64,000 nucleotides of DNA from Oopsacas minuta (taxonomy: Eukaryota; Porifera; Hexactinellida; Lyssacinosida; Leucopsacidae). Numbering within the stretch: the first letter of the stretch is position 1; every line of letters starts with the position of its first letter. Location of the stretch: the NCBI GenBank assembly GCA_024704765.1, contig JAKMXF010000199.1, positions 493,074 through 557,073 on the forward strand. The letters run 5' to 3'. The position numbers and the translations under genes are program-made. Positions 23,319-35,200 of this stretch are shown in pieces. The notes under the pieces were generated by a model that was not told the origin of the DNA, made no database searches, and saw nothing but the letters and a program-made list of their open reading frames with translations.

Positions 23319-24637
23319 CAGGGTGTTTCACAATTGATGTCGTATTTTATAAATTTGTTTGTTATGCAACCATGCAATGCCTGTGTATTTAAACTTGCAA
23401 TCGTAATTATCTTACAGGGTTCTATTAAGTAATTATTTCATTCATCAGTCAGAACATTTTATAGCTTCTATTTCCATATCCTATTTGGGCTAATTATTTG
23501 CATAATATAATGGTGATACAGTATCATGATTCGTCACAGGCTGTTGGCATGCTACAAGCTGGCTCTTCTCAGAGGTTTGCGTCTCTTAAACTTGGGGTTA
23601 ACATCCGTACAGCTCAGCGTTGGTGGTGACTTTTCAAGAATGATTTGACATTAGAAAGCAAAGGGGGACGTGGCCGTAAATCATCCATATCGAAAGTTGC
23701 CAAGATTGTAATTACTAAATCATTGGCAAAAAACGACAGTCTGTACGTGGTCTATCCAAGAAATTGAAGTTGAAAGGTCATTCTTATCTCAGAGTACAGT
23801 GTACCGTTATTTGACAAAAGAAAAGGGCGTAAAATCTTACAAACGCCAGCGGCAGCCGTTGATAACAAAGAAAAACATGGCTGCTAGTTAAAATTTTGTA
23901 AAGAACGTGTCAATTGGACAGCAAATGATTGGAAAAACATATTATTTACAGATGAATCACCATTTGAGTTAAATCATCCCCTAAACAGGAAAAATTATTG
24001 TGTTTGGGCGAGAAACACATTGGATGTCGAACCCGTTCAGATGGTGAAATTTCCAAAGAAATTCAAGTATGGTGTATGATGTCACATAGTGCACTCTCAT
24101 AGTTACACTTCCTTCCCGTTGGACAAACTGTATCTGCAGAGTACTATGTTAGTGAGATACTGGGTAAAACTTTAATGTCTAGAACGAGCAGAAAGCGAGA
24201 AATGGCACAGTTGTTGAGAGGAAAATGTTAAAAATATGTCCCGTGTGATATTGTAACAAGATGGCGCTCCAGCTCACACGGCAAACATGACACAAAATTG
24301 GTTGAGAAGTAACCTAAAGAGTTTTGGGCGAAAGGTACCTGGCCAGCCAACTCTCCAGACCTGAGTCCTATTGAGAACATATGGTCGATTTTGAAAGATG
24401 ATCTAGATTCAATAGATGAGTTAAAAGACATAAAAATGTTGGAAAATTGACTGAAAACAGCATGGTCCAATATTTCACCAGAGGTTTTGGACAAATTGAT
24501 GGATAGACTGCCAAAACGAATTCATAAGTGTATTGAACTTAGTGGTGGATATATTGGCAAATAATTGTAGTAATATATCTAGTTATCTATTAGTTATGTA
24601 GTATTGTATAACACGACATCAATTGTGAAACACCCTG
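23319..24637 (+). mobile_element. Tc1-like element inserted in the Mutator-like gene
   Basis: 1319 bp with terminal repeats CAGGGTGTTTCACAATTG at the left and CAATTGTGAAACACCCTG at the right, extending to at least 25 bp. The left flank is TA. The right flank reads CA, so the target duplication has mutated. It separates the NESLHNIIW core of the Mutator-like gene from its C-terminal basic tail. Confidence 0.88.
23510..24565 (+). pseudogene. Tc1-like transposase, decayed
   Basis: Fragments in several frames follow the Tc1 plan. An N-terminal helix-turn-helix begins QAVGMLQAGSSQRFASLKLG, followed by a GRGRKSS hinge. The core contains NILFTDESPFELN (first Asp), QDGAPAHTANMTQNWL (second Asp), SPDLSPIEN-like sequence decayed to LQT*VLLRTY near 24355, and the ending RIHKCIELSGGYIGK near 24560. 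The same terminal words (GGYIGK) end the copies at 52.4 and 63.1 kb, so these belong to one Tc1 lineage. Numerous stops make it inactive. Confidence 0.85.
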
Positions 24638-25139
24638 CACTGTTTAGAATATTCTCGATGAGCTCAGAAGAGTCGAAATATCAAAGACGAAGAATAAGAG
24701 CGAGACTATTTAAGCAACAAAGAGAGAATGCCTTATTGAAAGCAGAAGGCGGACGAAGCTATGAAGGGAAGAAGTTTGGGGCTGAGAATTCCCCAAAGAG
24801 GAAATGTGCCAGGGCTCAGGGGGCAGATCGATATAACAGGTAGGGGAGGTACAGGAGTGAAGAGAAGTGTGTGGGAGCGTGGCTTTTCTCCTGTTTCCAC
24901 ACGATATACATGCCAAATATCGTGTCTTAATATCTAAAGGTGTTAACAGAAGATAAATAAGACAGCAAGTAACACCAAAAGATCAAAGGACACGAAATGT
25001 TCGTAGGCCGCATTGAGCAAGCGCGCGCAGCTTGCTTCTCCAGTCAATGATCAATTTGTGAAGGGGCCGAAGATACCTAGAAAGAGTCTTCTGTAGGAGC
25101 TAGCAGAATCCGCGCATGGAGGGCGATTTTCGGCTAGTA

Positions 25140-25440
25140 ATATTTATAATACATCTCAAATTATTCATTATCTATTGGTACTAGTCAAGAGACCATCCAA
25201 ACTGTAATTACTTAAAAGAATATGTTTGGAGAATACAGACCGACAACTTCGAGTAGATAAATCGTTTCGTATTTAAATACACACACGTTATACTACATAG
25301 TTATATACGTCCCGAATTATTCATGATTAATCAGTTCGAGTCAAGAGACCATCCAAACTGTAATTCCCCAAATATGTTTGGAGAATGATAAAGTTCGACA
25401 ACTGCGATGGGAGTAGATTGATCTCGCCAATGGTTGGCCT
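25140..25440. repeat. Diverged direct duplication of about 140 bp
   Basis: Two neighbouring copies share GTCAAGAGACCATCCAAACT, then AATATGTTTGGAGAAT, and a later GACAACT.CGA.....GTAGAT word. Spacing between matching words is about 160 bp. Elsewhere the copies differ by substitutions and short gaps. Confidence 0.75.
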
Positions 25441-27177
25441 AGCCCTGTTAATACATGGTTATACTAAGGTAGCAAGTATAACTTTGCACGAACCATATAT
25501 TTGGTTAGTGCAAAATGTAAAAGGTAGATGAAAGAGAATTTATAATCTGATTCTCTGGAAGCCATGTTAGAGTAACTCTACATAGCTTGCCGGGTAAACG
25601 TACTCTAATCTATTCATGGTCACCCGAATCAACTAGATAATGTTATTAAGCGAAATTGATAGTACATAATTCTGAATCGCCAAGTTTGTCATAAGTGTTT
25701 TGGAAGTTGTAAGGGATATATCATAAAATACACAGCAAAGCCATTCTCAATGCCCCTCCTAAGTCACCGACTTGAAATAAGGAGGAAATTATTTACTTTT
25801 AGCATCCAGTAGAGTTATGAACTAATAAAAAATCAAGTTGCAAAAAGTTGACAAGTACGTACTGCAAAAAATAATATGGGAGTTGAATTGTGGAACATAT
25901 GTACATTTAGCGTGAAGATTCAATTAAGTACATTACAACAAAATTTCGTGAATATTCATTTTGTCTGACCAAATAATTAGGATTCTAAATATGATACATG
26001 TGGTGAACTAATAAGTTGAATTGGCATTTTGGGCCATGGATTATATCCATAACATATATTTTGCTGTTGATGAATAGAAAATGTCCAATAATGTAATTGT
26101 ACAATGGACTCTGTATATAAATATTCATGTATTTGGGAGACAACACCTAGGGGCAAACAAAACTACTCATTCCGAAAAGTATGACCTCTGAATGATTTTT
26201 CATATATGCTACATTGCCAGTCCTTAAGGAAACTGTAAAACCCAAAATATCCTCATCACTCCGTTTTAGATGTTTCCCATTACCGTACTGAAATCTCAAT
26301 ATCAAATGAATTACAGTACAAAATGAATCGAAGTGGGCATGCTATTAATTGACTATTTATAGAGTAAATTCTCTCAAGGAACAACAAGTTCGTGCCATTC
26401 TCTGAGTAGATTTGATAATGGGACAAATTCTTGTTTGAATGTCCCAAGATCTATGCAAACAATCAGTGAAAAGTTAGCGCCGCAGTATCAAATTGTTACC
26501 TCAATAATTATGTTAATATTCATTGCTTCAATGGTGCAACAAATAGTAAGTTACTCGCGATATGGTTATGGACCTTTTTACGAAAATATCTACAGATCCC
26601 ACATTCAGAATTATGAGTTAGTTGCGTGCACAAATACACGAATAACACACATTATTCCTGAAGTGAGGGTATAATTGGATACAGAATTTATCACATTTAG
26701 ATCAGTTCTCAATAATTTTCTCCCACATATATATATTTTGCGAGCCTAGCAAGGAAATAAGCATTAGAACTGCAAAGTAATATTTGGGTTATAATTTAAT
26801 TGGTAGAACAATGATCCTACTCAAGATTGAAACAATAGTATGCATCATGCATAGCACTAAGGCACTGGCACTGTATGTACCATGGACGGGTTGATGCCGT
26901 TCAATGTAGATTTTGTAAAATTGTCCTTAGCATAAAACATATATCATTCAAATAGGCAAAAATGGTAGGTTCAGAATACGTTCTTGATTATGTTTACCTA
27001 AGATTACCCAATCTAAGCGCCTATACTAAAATTTGAGAATATAGTTACTTATTATTGACAATTCTATGGTAAAATTACAAACTAATCAGTAGTGTGACAA
27101 TCACTAAAACAACATTCTAATACTAACAAAAAGCAATACACATCTAGTATCGTTAATGGGTAAAGAGGTTAGTTAGT

Positions 27178-27217
27178 AGTTAGAATACATCGTACAGATG
27201 TGCGATGTATTCTAACT
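27178..27217. repeat. Perfect 15-bp inverted repeat
   Basis: AGTTAGAATACATCG (27178-27192) and CGATGTATTCTAACT (27203-27217) are separated by 10 bases. A single-stranded copy would fold into a stable hairpin. It lacks the flanks expected of a complete MITE, and no function is assigned. Confidence 0.8.
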
Positions 27218-28500
27218 CACATATACGTAATATCCTTAGTGAAGGTAAGTGCACACGAGGATATAGTACAAGTATACACTTCTAGCATAGAATCTTGATT
27301 GTACTGAGGTAAATAGTGTAAGGAAATAAGTGAGGGTCTTTGGAGCCTCATCAGGTCTATAAAAGATTAGTGCGAATTAATTAATTAATTTTTTAAGCTT
27401 TGTATCGTTAAACTTCGGGACTGATACATTAAAATTCTTAACTCTCCTTGATAGAATACAATTTGAAACAGTCATTACAAATTTATGTAATTATTCCATC
27501 GCCACTGTTTACAATTACATAATTCCCTCTACTTCCAATATAGTTTCTCTTCAATTGTTAACATACTTATTCGCAAAAATAATCTACGGTATGGGCAAGT
27601 ACAAAAGTTTTTATATAGAATTTCTGCGGTGTTTAGCTATATAAAGTCTCGTAAATAATATTCACATAATCAATCACAGTAAATGTTGGAAACATAAATG
27701 AACCTCCCTGAAATATATCAATAAAATGAGAACCAACATCATTTAAAGTTCCATTTGTTATCAGTTGTTAAGAAACTGTAACAATTGGTGCACTTATTAG
27801 TTATTTCATAAAGGAATACACAGCATAACCAAAAATATAAGTAAGGAATTCAAGTTGCGATGGACTTATCTGAATATCAGGAATAATCGTAATGTTTCCA
27901 AAAATATTGTAATTGTTCAGAATTTGACTCTTGATCACTAACATTTTGACAAACGTATTTGTTTAAATTTTCAATGAAATTAGACGCTCTACGGATGATA
28001 ATTGTAATGAAAAAAACTTTGGAATATTTTATAATCGGAGTCTTCTTTCGCTCTCTATTTTTTGAGTATAAATAATATGGTAGTTGCTGCCAGACATGTG
28101 TATATAGAATCCGAATTGGTGTTCTAAGGGCCATTTTGAATTCTAGCAGTTGACTAGTATTGGAAATTGCATTCACATGTGAGTCGATTGACTATCAATG
28201 GCAATGCTATACAAGTATGCTAAAGCTCGTAAACGTTTACGGTGTGAAATTTTCCATATTTACCAAGTAGAGTATTCCAGCAGTTTAATCAATGTGCTAC
28301 TTGGCCAATAAACTCTATTATGTGAATCGTTTGAGCACAATGGAGTAGAGTAATCAGTATTGAAGTAAATGTTTTTCCCAACAAGTAAAACATTAAAAAC
28401 ATTCCAAATACTACTTATTAAGTTTATAAACTTAACGGTTGGATTATCCTCTCTGATTTCATTATCAATAAAGAATGCTTTCGGTCTACAATGTGTAGAT

Positions 28501-29297
28501 CAGTGGCGTAACCAGCTTTTACATTCTGGGGGACCAATTTAGTTCCAAATTTTACTATACTCACTAGTTAGTCGCCATTGTACATTGGTTACGATGAATT
28601 TTAGTATTAGATGTAATATTTAATTAGTTATTGACCTTAATTCAATTGGAATCAGATCAGTGTTGTATATAAGCAATGCGTTTAACAAAGAGTTTCGTTT
28701 GTTGACGATTATACAGTGGTAATTGTCTGATTCTTCTTTTTATAACCACTAGGGTAGTTTATATTTGCTAAGATTTCCTAATATCCTATATTAGATCACT
28801 ATATTGTATTTTACATTATTGAAAATGTCTAAGCGGCCAGGAAAAATTCACGCCTTCTTTCTTCCTAAGCAACCCAGATTTGAGGATTTATTGTCAACAG
28901 CAAGTGAGTCTAACTCTGAAGAGTCCAACTATCCGAAATAAAGGAGACTATCTTTCCCAACCTGATGAATTACATGTGACCCGTTGGATTCTTTTCAAAC
29001 AGATCCTGGAATTTTTCATTCGAAATTTGATATAGGCCTTTACGTATCTGGAAAGAAGCAATTCAAGTGCTCAGGCGACATCATACATGGATCATACAGG
29101 CCAAGGCGATAAGTCGAGAAGTGGAACCTGTTCTTCCTGCTTTTTGAATAAAAATATGGAATTAATTCAATGTGATTGAAGTTTATCTGAAATTCACGTA
29201 TACAAAATTTGAATTATAGTTTGGGGGCACCCTCTGGACATTGGGTTCTGGTTCAATGAACCGTCTGAACCCCACCTATTGTTATCCCCCTACGTAC
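28501..29297 (+). mobile_element. Truncated hAT element remnant
   Basis: Begins exactly with the hAT-type terminus CAGTGGCGTAACCAGC. A short frame at 28825-28941 reads MSKRPGKIHAFFLPKQPRFE, the usual N-terminal start of TTF-finger hAT transposases. It is followed in another frame by DIGLYVSGKKQFKC, which matches the DIG.F.. segment before the zinc finger. The catalytic core is missing. The sequence near 29220-29297 (GGGGGCACCCTCTGGACATT ... CCCCCTACGTACC) may be the degenerate 3' end. No clear target duplication was found. Confidence 0.6.
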
Positions 29298-29605
29298 CAT
29301 AAAATTACTGATATTGAGGTGATGGAAATTTGTCTGGCGATGTATTAGGAGCGTGCTTCCAAGAACCTCTGTAACTTTATGCTACAACTTTGACAGTTAA
29401 GTGTTAAATTTATTCCTCAATACCCAAATTTTCCACAATTAAGCTGTTTCATTGATACTAAGTAGGATATATTTTATTTCAATACAAATACAAGGGACAC
29501 TCAATAAGTTTTGAGCCTGACTATGTTGCGAGCTCTCATATAAGTAACCATTACTTCTTTCGAATATATCTGATGAGGTAAATGTACTCCGCTGAAAATC
29601 TTGTA

Positions 29606-31682
29606 CAGTCAAACCTCCAATAGTGAACACCTCTCATTAGTGAACACCTCCAAATAGTGAACACTATATTCTGGTCCCAAATATTTCCCTATCAAATAAT
29701 ATTTATAAGAACCTCTCTTTAATGAACACCTCTATACTGTGAATAGTGAACACCTTATTTGAACATTTTATAAGTATCTCAATTAGAATGAACCTCCAAT
29801 TAGTGAACATGGGTCAGGTTTCTGAATACAAAATAAACAGTGTTATATGAAAAGCGTGAAAAGATAATGTCACATATGCATATAATACTAATAAGTTATC
29901 AATTGCCAACGTATAACGTACTAATACGTAGTTTAGAATTACTCTACCAACTCAGGTTATTTAAGCCATCTATCCGTGATGTCACTAAAAAGGAAAAATC
30001 TTACAATATCCGAAAAGCTCAATGTAATAGAATTTGCCTCAACGCACAGCCAGCGTGATGTAGCTGATCGATTTGGTATATCTGTGGGAGCCGTAAATAA
30101 CATTCTTAAGAAGAAACAGGAAATCCAAATGGCTTGCGAAGAAAACTGTAACCCACAAATGAAGCGAGTTAGATTGTCTAGTCATTGTGAAGTTAATGAT
30201 CTTATTTGGCAGTGGTTTGTAACAGCTAGATCAAAGAATATACCAATTTCAGGACCTATCTTACAAGCAAAGGGTATAGATTTTGCCGAACAACTAGGTA
30301 TACCATTCAAAGCCTCTAATGGCTGGTTGGAAAAGTTCAGGTCAAGGTACAATATAGCATTCAAGACACTATGCGGTGAAAGTGCCAGTGTTGATCCGGG
30401 GACTGTTGATACATGGAAGCAACAATTACATACGATAATAGGTGGTTACAGCCCTGAAGATATTTTCAATTGTGATGAAACAGGTCTCTACTATAAGGTT
30501 TTGCCAACTAAGTCTCTTGTAGAGAAAAACAAAATTTGCAACGGAACAAAGACGTCAAAGGATAGGTTGACAATTCTTTTGTGTGCGAATATGTCGGGTA
30601 CGGAAAAATTGAAACTATTGATGATAGGGAAAAGTCAGAATCCTAGGTGCTTCAAACACATGGACTTTAGTCAAATGCCGGTGCAATGGAAAGCAAACAA
30701 AAAGGCTTGGATGGATAGTAGTATATTTGGAGAATGGTTGAAGGATATCAACAATAAAATGAAGCGACAAAAGAGAAAGATTCTTGTATTCATTGATAAT
30801 GCTACAAGTCATCCTCATTCAGTATTTAGTAATATTGAGTTAAAGTTTTTTCCTGCAAATTGTACATCCCAATTACAGCCAATGGATCAAGGAATTATAC
30901 AGTCTATGAAACTTTCTTATAGGAAGATCCTCTTAATGGATGTACTAAGCAGAGTTGAATCTTGTGATTCTGGGCAAGGACTAATTAAATCGATCACAGT
31001 TAAGCATGCGTTGCATTGGGCAGCCCAAGCTTGGGAAAATGTCAAATCTGAAACTATTCAGAAATGTTTCGCAAATGCTGGATTTGGTTTCTATGAACAC
31101 GCAAATCTTGACCATGAAGAAAATATCCAAAATATGATTGATGATTTGTCTTCCAGTCTTGGAATCGAATGTTGTTCAGGAATTAACTTCATGAATATCG
31201 ATGAAGAGGAACAATTACTGCATGCATATACTGATGATGATTGGGAAACACAGCTAATAGAAAATTATTTATCACCAGCAGACAATGAAACATTAGAATT
31301 GGATGAAGAAAGCGACTCAGATATTCCAATCTCAAAAGCTCCAACAGTAAAAGAAGTACTGTATTCATTGGATGTAATAAAGACATTCAGCAATAACGAC
31401 AGTAAGGTGTTTGGAGCTGTAATGAAAGCTGAATCAGCAATCAAAGAGCTAATGTCAGAAGGAACATGTCAAAGGCAGTCAAAACTTACTGATTATTTGG
31501 AGAAAATTAATTAATAGCTAAAAACACATTAACATTGCATACTTAAATCATAATACATTTCATATAGCTTATCAAAATTTCATTGTTATACTATTTCAAT
31601 GTAACCTCTCATTAATGAACACCTCGCTATAATGAACAAAAAAATCGGTCCCGAAGGTGTTCACTATGGAGAGGTTTGACTG
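29606..31682 (+). mobile_element. Young Tigger element, copy B (intact)
   Basis: 2077 bp, flanked by TA (29604-29605 and 31683-31684). Orientation is opposite to copy A. The termini and both untranslated regions read identically to copy A where compared by eye. The left terminal 210 bp hold at least six copies of a TGAACAYCT-type word, probably an array of binding sites. It inserted in the 5' untranslated part of the mariner. Confidence 0.95.
29976..31514 (+). CDS. Tigger/pogo transposase, intact, copy B
   Basis: A 512-residue protein, residue for residue the same as copy A at 13589-15127. N-terminal psq helix-turn-helix (residues 1-50), CENPB-type DNA-binding domain (about 70-135), DDE_1 core with D167, D274 and D304, and an acidic C-terminal region. 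The ATG lies 370 bp inside the left end and the TAA 168 bp from the right end. These values equal those of copy A. Two undamaged identical copies in one 64-kb window suggest that the family was active very recently. Nothing in the sequence shows whether it is expressed. Confidence 0.95.
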   Translation: MMSLKRKNLTISEKLNVIEFASTHSQRDVADRFGISVGAVNNILKKKQEIQMACEENCNPQMKRVRLSSHCEVNDLIWQWFVTARSKNIPISGPILQAKGIDFAEQLGIPFKASNGWLEKFRSRYNIAFKTLCGESASVDPGTVDTWKQQLHTIIGGYSPEDIFNCDETGLYYKVLPTKSLVEKNKICNGTKTSKDRLTILLCANMSGTEKLKLLMIGKSQNPRCFKHMDFSQMPVQWKANKKAWMDSSIFGEWLKDINNKMKRQKRKILVFIDNATSHPHSVFSNIELKFFPANCTSQLQPMDQGIIQSMKLSYRKILLMDVLSRVESCDSGQGLIKSITVKHALHWAAQAWENVKSETIQKCFANAGFGFYEHANLDHEENIQNMIDDLSSSLGIECCSGINFMNIDEEEQLLHAYTDDDWETQLIENYLSPADNETLELDEESDSDIPISKAPTVKEVLYSLDVIKTFSNNDSKVFGAVMKAESAIKELMSEGTCQRQSKLTDYLEKIN

Positions 31683-32228
31683 TAACTTAATTTTGTATAC
31701 TTTTCAGATAGTAGTAGTTTTATTATCTATGGATTCCTTAGTTGCCAAATCCTCAATAGTTATCAACGCGTCATATTCGTGCGATAATACTTTTTCAGTT
31801 CCAACTTTTGAAAACAATAAAAGAATTTCACGGAAATTTCTGTACAGCCTTTCCAAATAACAAGGTATCTGCGGCAACAGTGAAAAGATGGTACAGAGAA
31901 TATAATTGTGCGAATTTTCTTCTTGAAGACCAACCCCGCCCTGGAAAGCCCCCATACGCTGTTTCAGAGGGAAATGTTGAGTCAATTAAGGACATGGTGA
32001 AAGCAGACCCAAATGTTACATATGAGAGGATTCAACACGAAATTGGCATTTCATCTGGGGCAGTGCACACCGTTTTACACCAATCCCCTCAGCTGCATAA
32101 ACTTTGTGCCCGCTGGATCCCACATCAGCTTCATCCTTAGCAGAAGCAGATTCGAGTGAAATGGTGCCATAAAATGCTTAAAAATTTCAACAATGGCAAC
32201 AGTAGAGATATTACCAAGATAATAACTG

Positions 32229-35200
32229 GCAGTGGCGGATCTAGGGGGATCCCAGGATGCCATGGATCCCCCCTTCCAGTCCTGTGGTTAGATTCCATGT
32301 CCAGCTAGCCTGCTAGCTAGATAATTGTCTAGTGTTATAGGTTAAGCTACTAGCAAAGATTTTGTTCCTTGTTGATGCGCATCCATTGTATCAATCGCCA
32401 GAGGAGCTCTTTTTGAAGTCGCAAAAGCCTCAAGGTATCAAGCTTGGTATTTAGTTTTTAGCTAGCAATTAAATGTTGCCAGGGATAGGATTTTCATTAG
32501 GGGGAAAATCCCATTCCTTGGTCCACGTGCTGTCGTAATTACTAGCCAGATTAGAGGTTTACTGTGTCAATCATCACCATGAGCATGGACAAGAAAAAGA
32601 ATCCCTCTGGGACATCCTCTATTACAAGTCTTTTTTTGCTAAGAAGAGTAGACATGGTAAGTCAACATCTACAAACTTATGGATATTTTAATCAACTTAG
32701 TTACTAGCATAATGACATAAACTGCTACAAGTGTAACTGTTTCCAACCAGTGAAACCATATAATTAATAATAGCACACTTAATACCATAGGTGATAACAC
32801 ACAGAGAGAAGATACAGAGGATACAGCTTCCATGCACACTGACAGTGATGGTGAAAGTGTGGGTGATAGCAGTGGGAGTGATGTTAGAAGTGAGGGCGAA
32901 GTTGATAGTCTTGTTGAGTGTGATATTGGTAAACTCCAAGATTCACATATCGTCCTGCAACAGCTCTCAAGAGATCAGAAACATCGAATTTTAACGACTG
33001 AACCAAATAGCGATCCTTCATCCTACCCTCGTACCCGCCCATATCTATCTAGCTCACTTAGACAATTGCAGCCATCATGGATGAAGCAGCACCCCTGGTT
33101 GTACTACAGCCAGTTTTGGATGGTGCTTTCTGCCTTGTTTGCTCCAAGCAATGCTGGTGATCAGGATTTAGGACAGTTTGTAACTTCACCTTTGAAGTGC
33201 TGGACAAAGATAGCCACGAAAGCAATCACACATGCTAGCAAGGAGTATCATCGCAGTACAATGACCAGAATGAGGGAGTTCTTGGCCCTGTACGAGGATC
33301 CATCTCAGAGTGTTGGCACTATATTGGACACCCAGGCACAGAGAGTAATGGATAACAACCAGAAGGTGATTAAGTCTCTGTTTAAGATAGTCATTCTCTG
33401 TGGGAAACAAGGCTTGGCTATGCGCGGTGACCGAGATGACAGAGTTTTATGTTAGGAGGAGGACGAAGGCTCAAATGAAGGTAACTTTGTCCAATTAGTC
33501 CGTTTTCGCACTGTGACAGACAAAGTTCTGGCTGATCATCTTGCCAAGGGTCCGAAGAATACTCGCTACACATCTAAAACCATTCAGAATGAGCTGGTAG
33601 GAGTTGTAGGTGACAAGATTTGTAGTGACATCATCGAAGAAGTCAAGGATGCCAAGTTCTATTCCTTCATAGCGGATGAGGGGACTGACGCATCCAACAA
33701 GGAAGAGCTGTCCCTTGTTATTCGATATGTCCATGAGGGTCAGATCAGAGGAGTGTTCATGGATTTTGTCGTGGTTGAGCGTATCACAGGACGGGTATTC
33801 GATGAGGCCTTTCTGAAATGGCTCAGAGATAACAATATCTCCTCAGCAGATATGCGTGGCCAGTGCTATGATGGTGCGTCAAACATGGCTGGAGCCAGAT
33901 TAGGGGTGAGGTCAGTTGTACAAGCAGTTGCTCCTAAGGTTATGTACTTTCATTGTGCGGCTCATCGCTTAAACCTCGCCGTGGTCTCCGCATGGAGCAT
34001 TCAGGAATTTAAAAATGCAGAATCCTATGTTAGTGACATATCGATGTTTTTCAGCTTCTCAGCCAAGAGAGAACGATTGTTAGACAAAGCAATTGAAGCC
34101 TCCAATCACACTTCCAAAGCTAGGAACCTGAAGGATTCCTGCAGAACGCGATGGGTGGAGCGAATTGATTCGTATGCTGTTTTTTGAGAGCTGCTTCCAG
34201 CTCTCCACACGTGTCTCCAAGCCATGGTCGATCGCAATTCACACACAGAGCTAGGTACAGATTGGAGCTGGAATGGGGAAACCATCACTAAAGCAAACGG
34301 CTTTCTCTTTCAGCTTCAATCCTCCACAATCCTGATCTCTTTCCAGATTCTGATGCAGTTTTTTCAGGTCCATAGTGAGTTAACGATCAAGCTCTAGATG
34401 AAAGCTGTTGACGTGGTATATGCCTACAAACTAGTGAGGGAGTTGTATCAACTTTAGAGTCCATGAGGAGCAGGTCAACTACCGAATTCCAGAAACAGTT
34501 TACTGAGGCTACAAAAATTAGTAAACTGCTCTTCGGAAATGAGTTCCAGCTAACCACACCAAGGCTCACTTGTGGTCAAGCACACCGTAGTAATCCCCCA
34601 TCAGCAACACCAGAGGAGTATTACAGAATTTCCCTCTACAACGAGTTCTTGTCTCACTTGTTAGCCGAGCTTGAGGTGAGGTTTGCCAAAATCCTTCACA
34701 GGACATTGTGACTGGTTTGTCCTATCTTGTCCCCGGTGAGTGTGTTCAGCTAGATGAAGACAGTGACGTTCCAGAAGAGCTGACTAAAGCGGTTAAGCTT
34801 TTTGAAGGTGATCTCCCGCATGCTGGGATGTTCCGTATAGATACTGCTCCTGGGTGAGAGAATGGAAGGAATGCTCAACACCAGTACCAGTGTCATTGGA
34901 AGATGCTCTACAGAAATGTAGCACTATCTCTTACCCAAACTTGACGGTTCTCCTGAAGATAGCACTGACGTTGCCAATAACATCTTGTGAGAGCGAGAGA
35001 AGTTTCAGTCAGTTAAAGCTCATCAAGACTTGCAAGGAGAGCCACCATGATTGAGTCAGGGCTGAATTCATTAGCCTTGATGAAGATCAACAGAGATCGT
35101 AGCAACAAGATCTCATCTGTGGAACACATTAAAGAACTAGTTGAAACATTTACTCAACTCCATCCTCGAAGAATGAAGCTTCCATTCATACTAGAGGACT

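Larger units (their letters stand above)
21948..24790 (+). pseudogene. Mutator-like transposase pseudogene, split by a Tc1 element
   Basis: Matches the invertebrate Mutator-like transposase domain. The N-terminal zinc-binding part (21948-22211) reads ILDVGLLAEVFSTFHCSEC with a later CYGC pair. The core reads VTVGFDSSWKTRDS, GAVISTDTKKVLDYEIM and NPNCNRNYTGSSQSMD, where the family has VSVDGTWQ, KVLD.E.M and H..C..N..GS...ME. The C-terminal core reads NESLHNIIWSLSPKRKNL near 23150, the family's NESLN..IW...PK. The protein tail reappears after the Tc1 insertion as SKYQRRRIRARLFKQQ...EGGRSYEGKKFG (24660-24780), matching the usual basic tail ending in EG..Y..G.F. Stops and shifts are frequent. No terminal repeats were identified. 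Confidence 0.78.
24791..28500. other. Long AT-rich stretch without a recognised gene
   Basis: No protein family was recognised in any frame. Two structures stand out. Bases 25140-25290 and 25305-25440 are a direct duplication sharing GTCAAGAGACCATCCAAACT and AATATGTTTGGAGAAT. Bases 27178-27217 form a perfect 15-bp inverted repeat. The minus ORF 28176-27877 and plus ORF 26435-26674 have no supporting evidence. Introns or regulatory DNA of a host gene could lie here but cannot be shown. Confidence 0.5.

Noticed and set aside
28501-29297. Complete hAT element
   Set aside because: Only the left terminus and the N-terminal coding part are recognisable. No right end or duplication was found, so it is listed only as a remnant.
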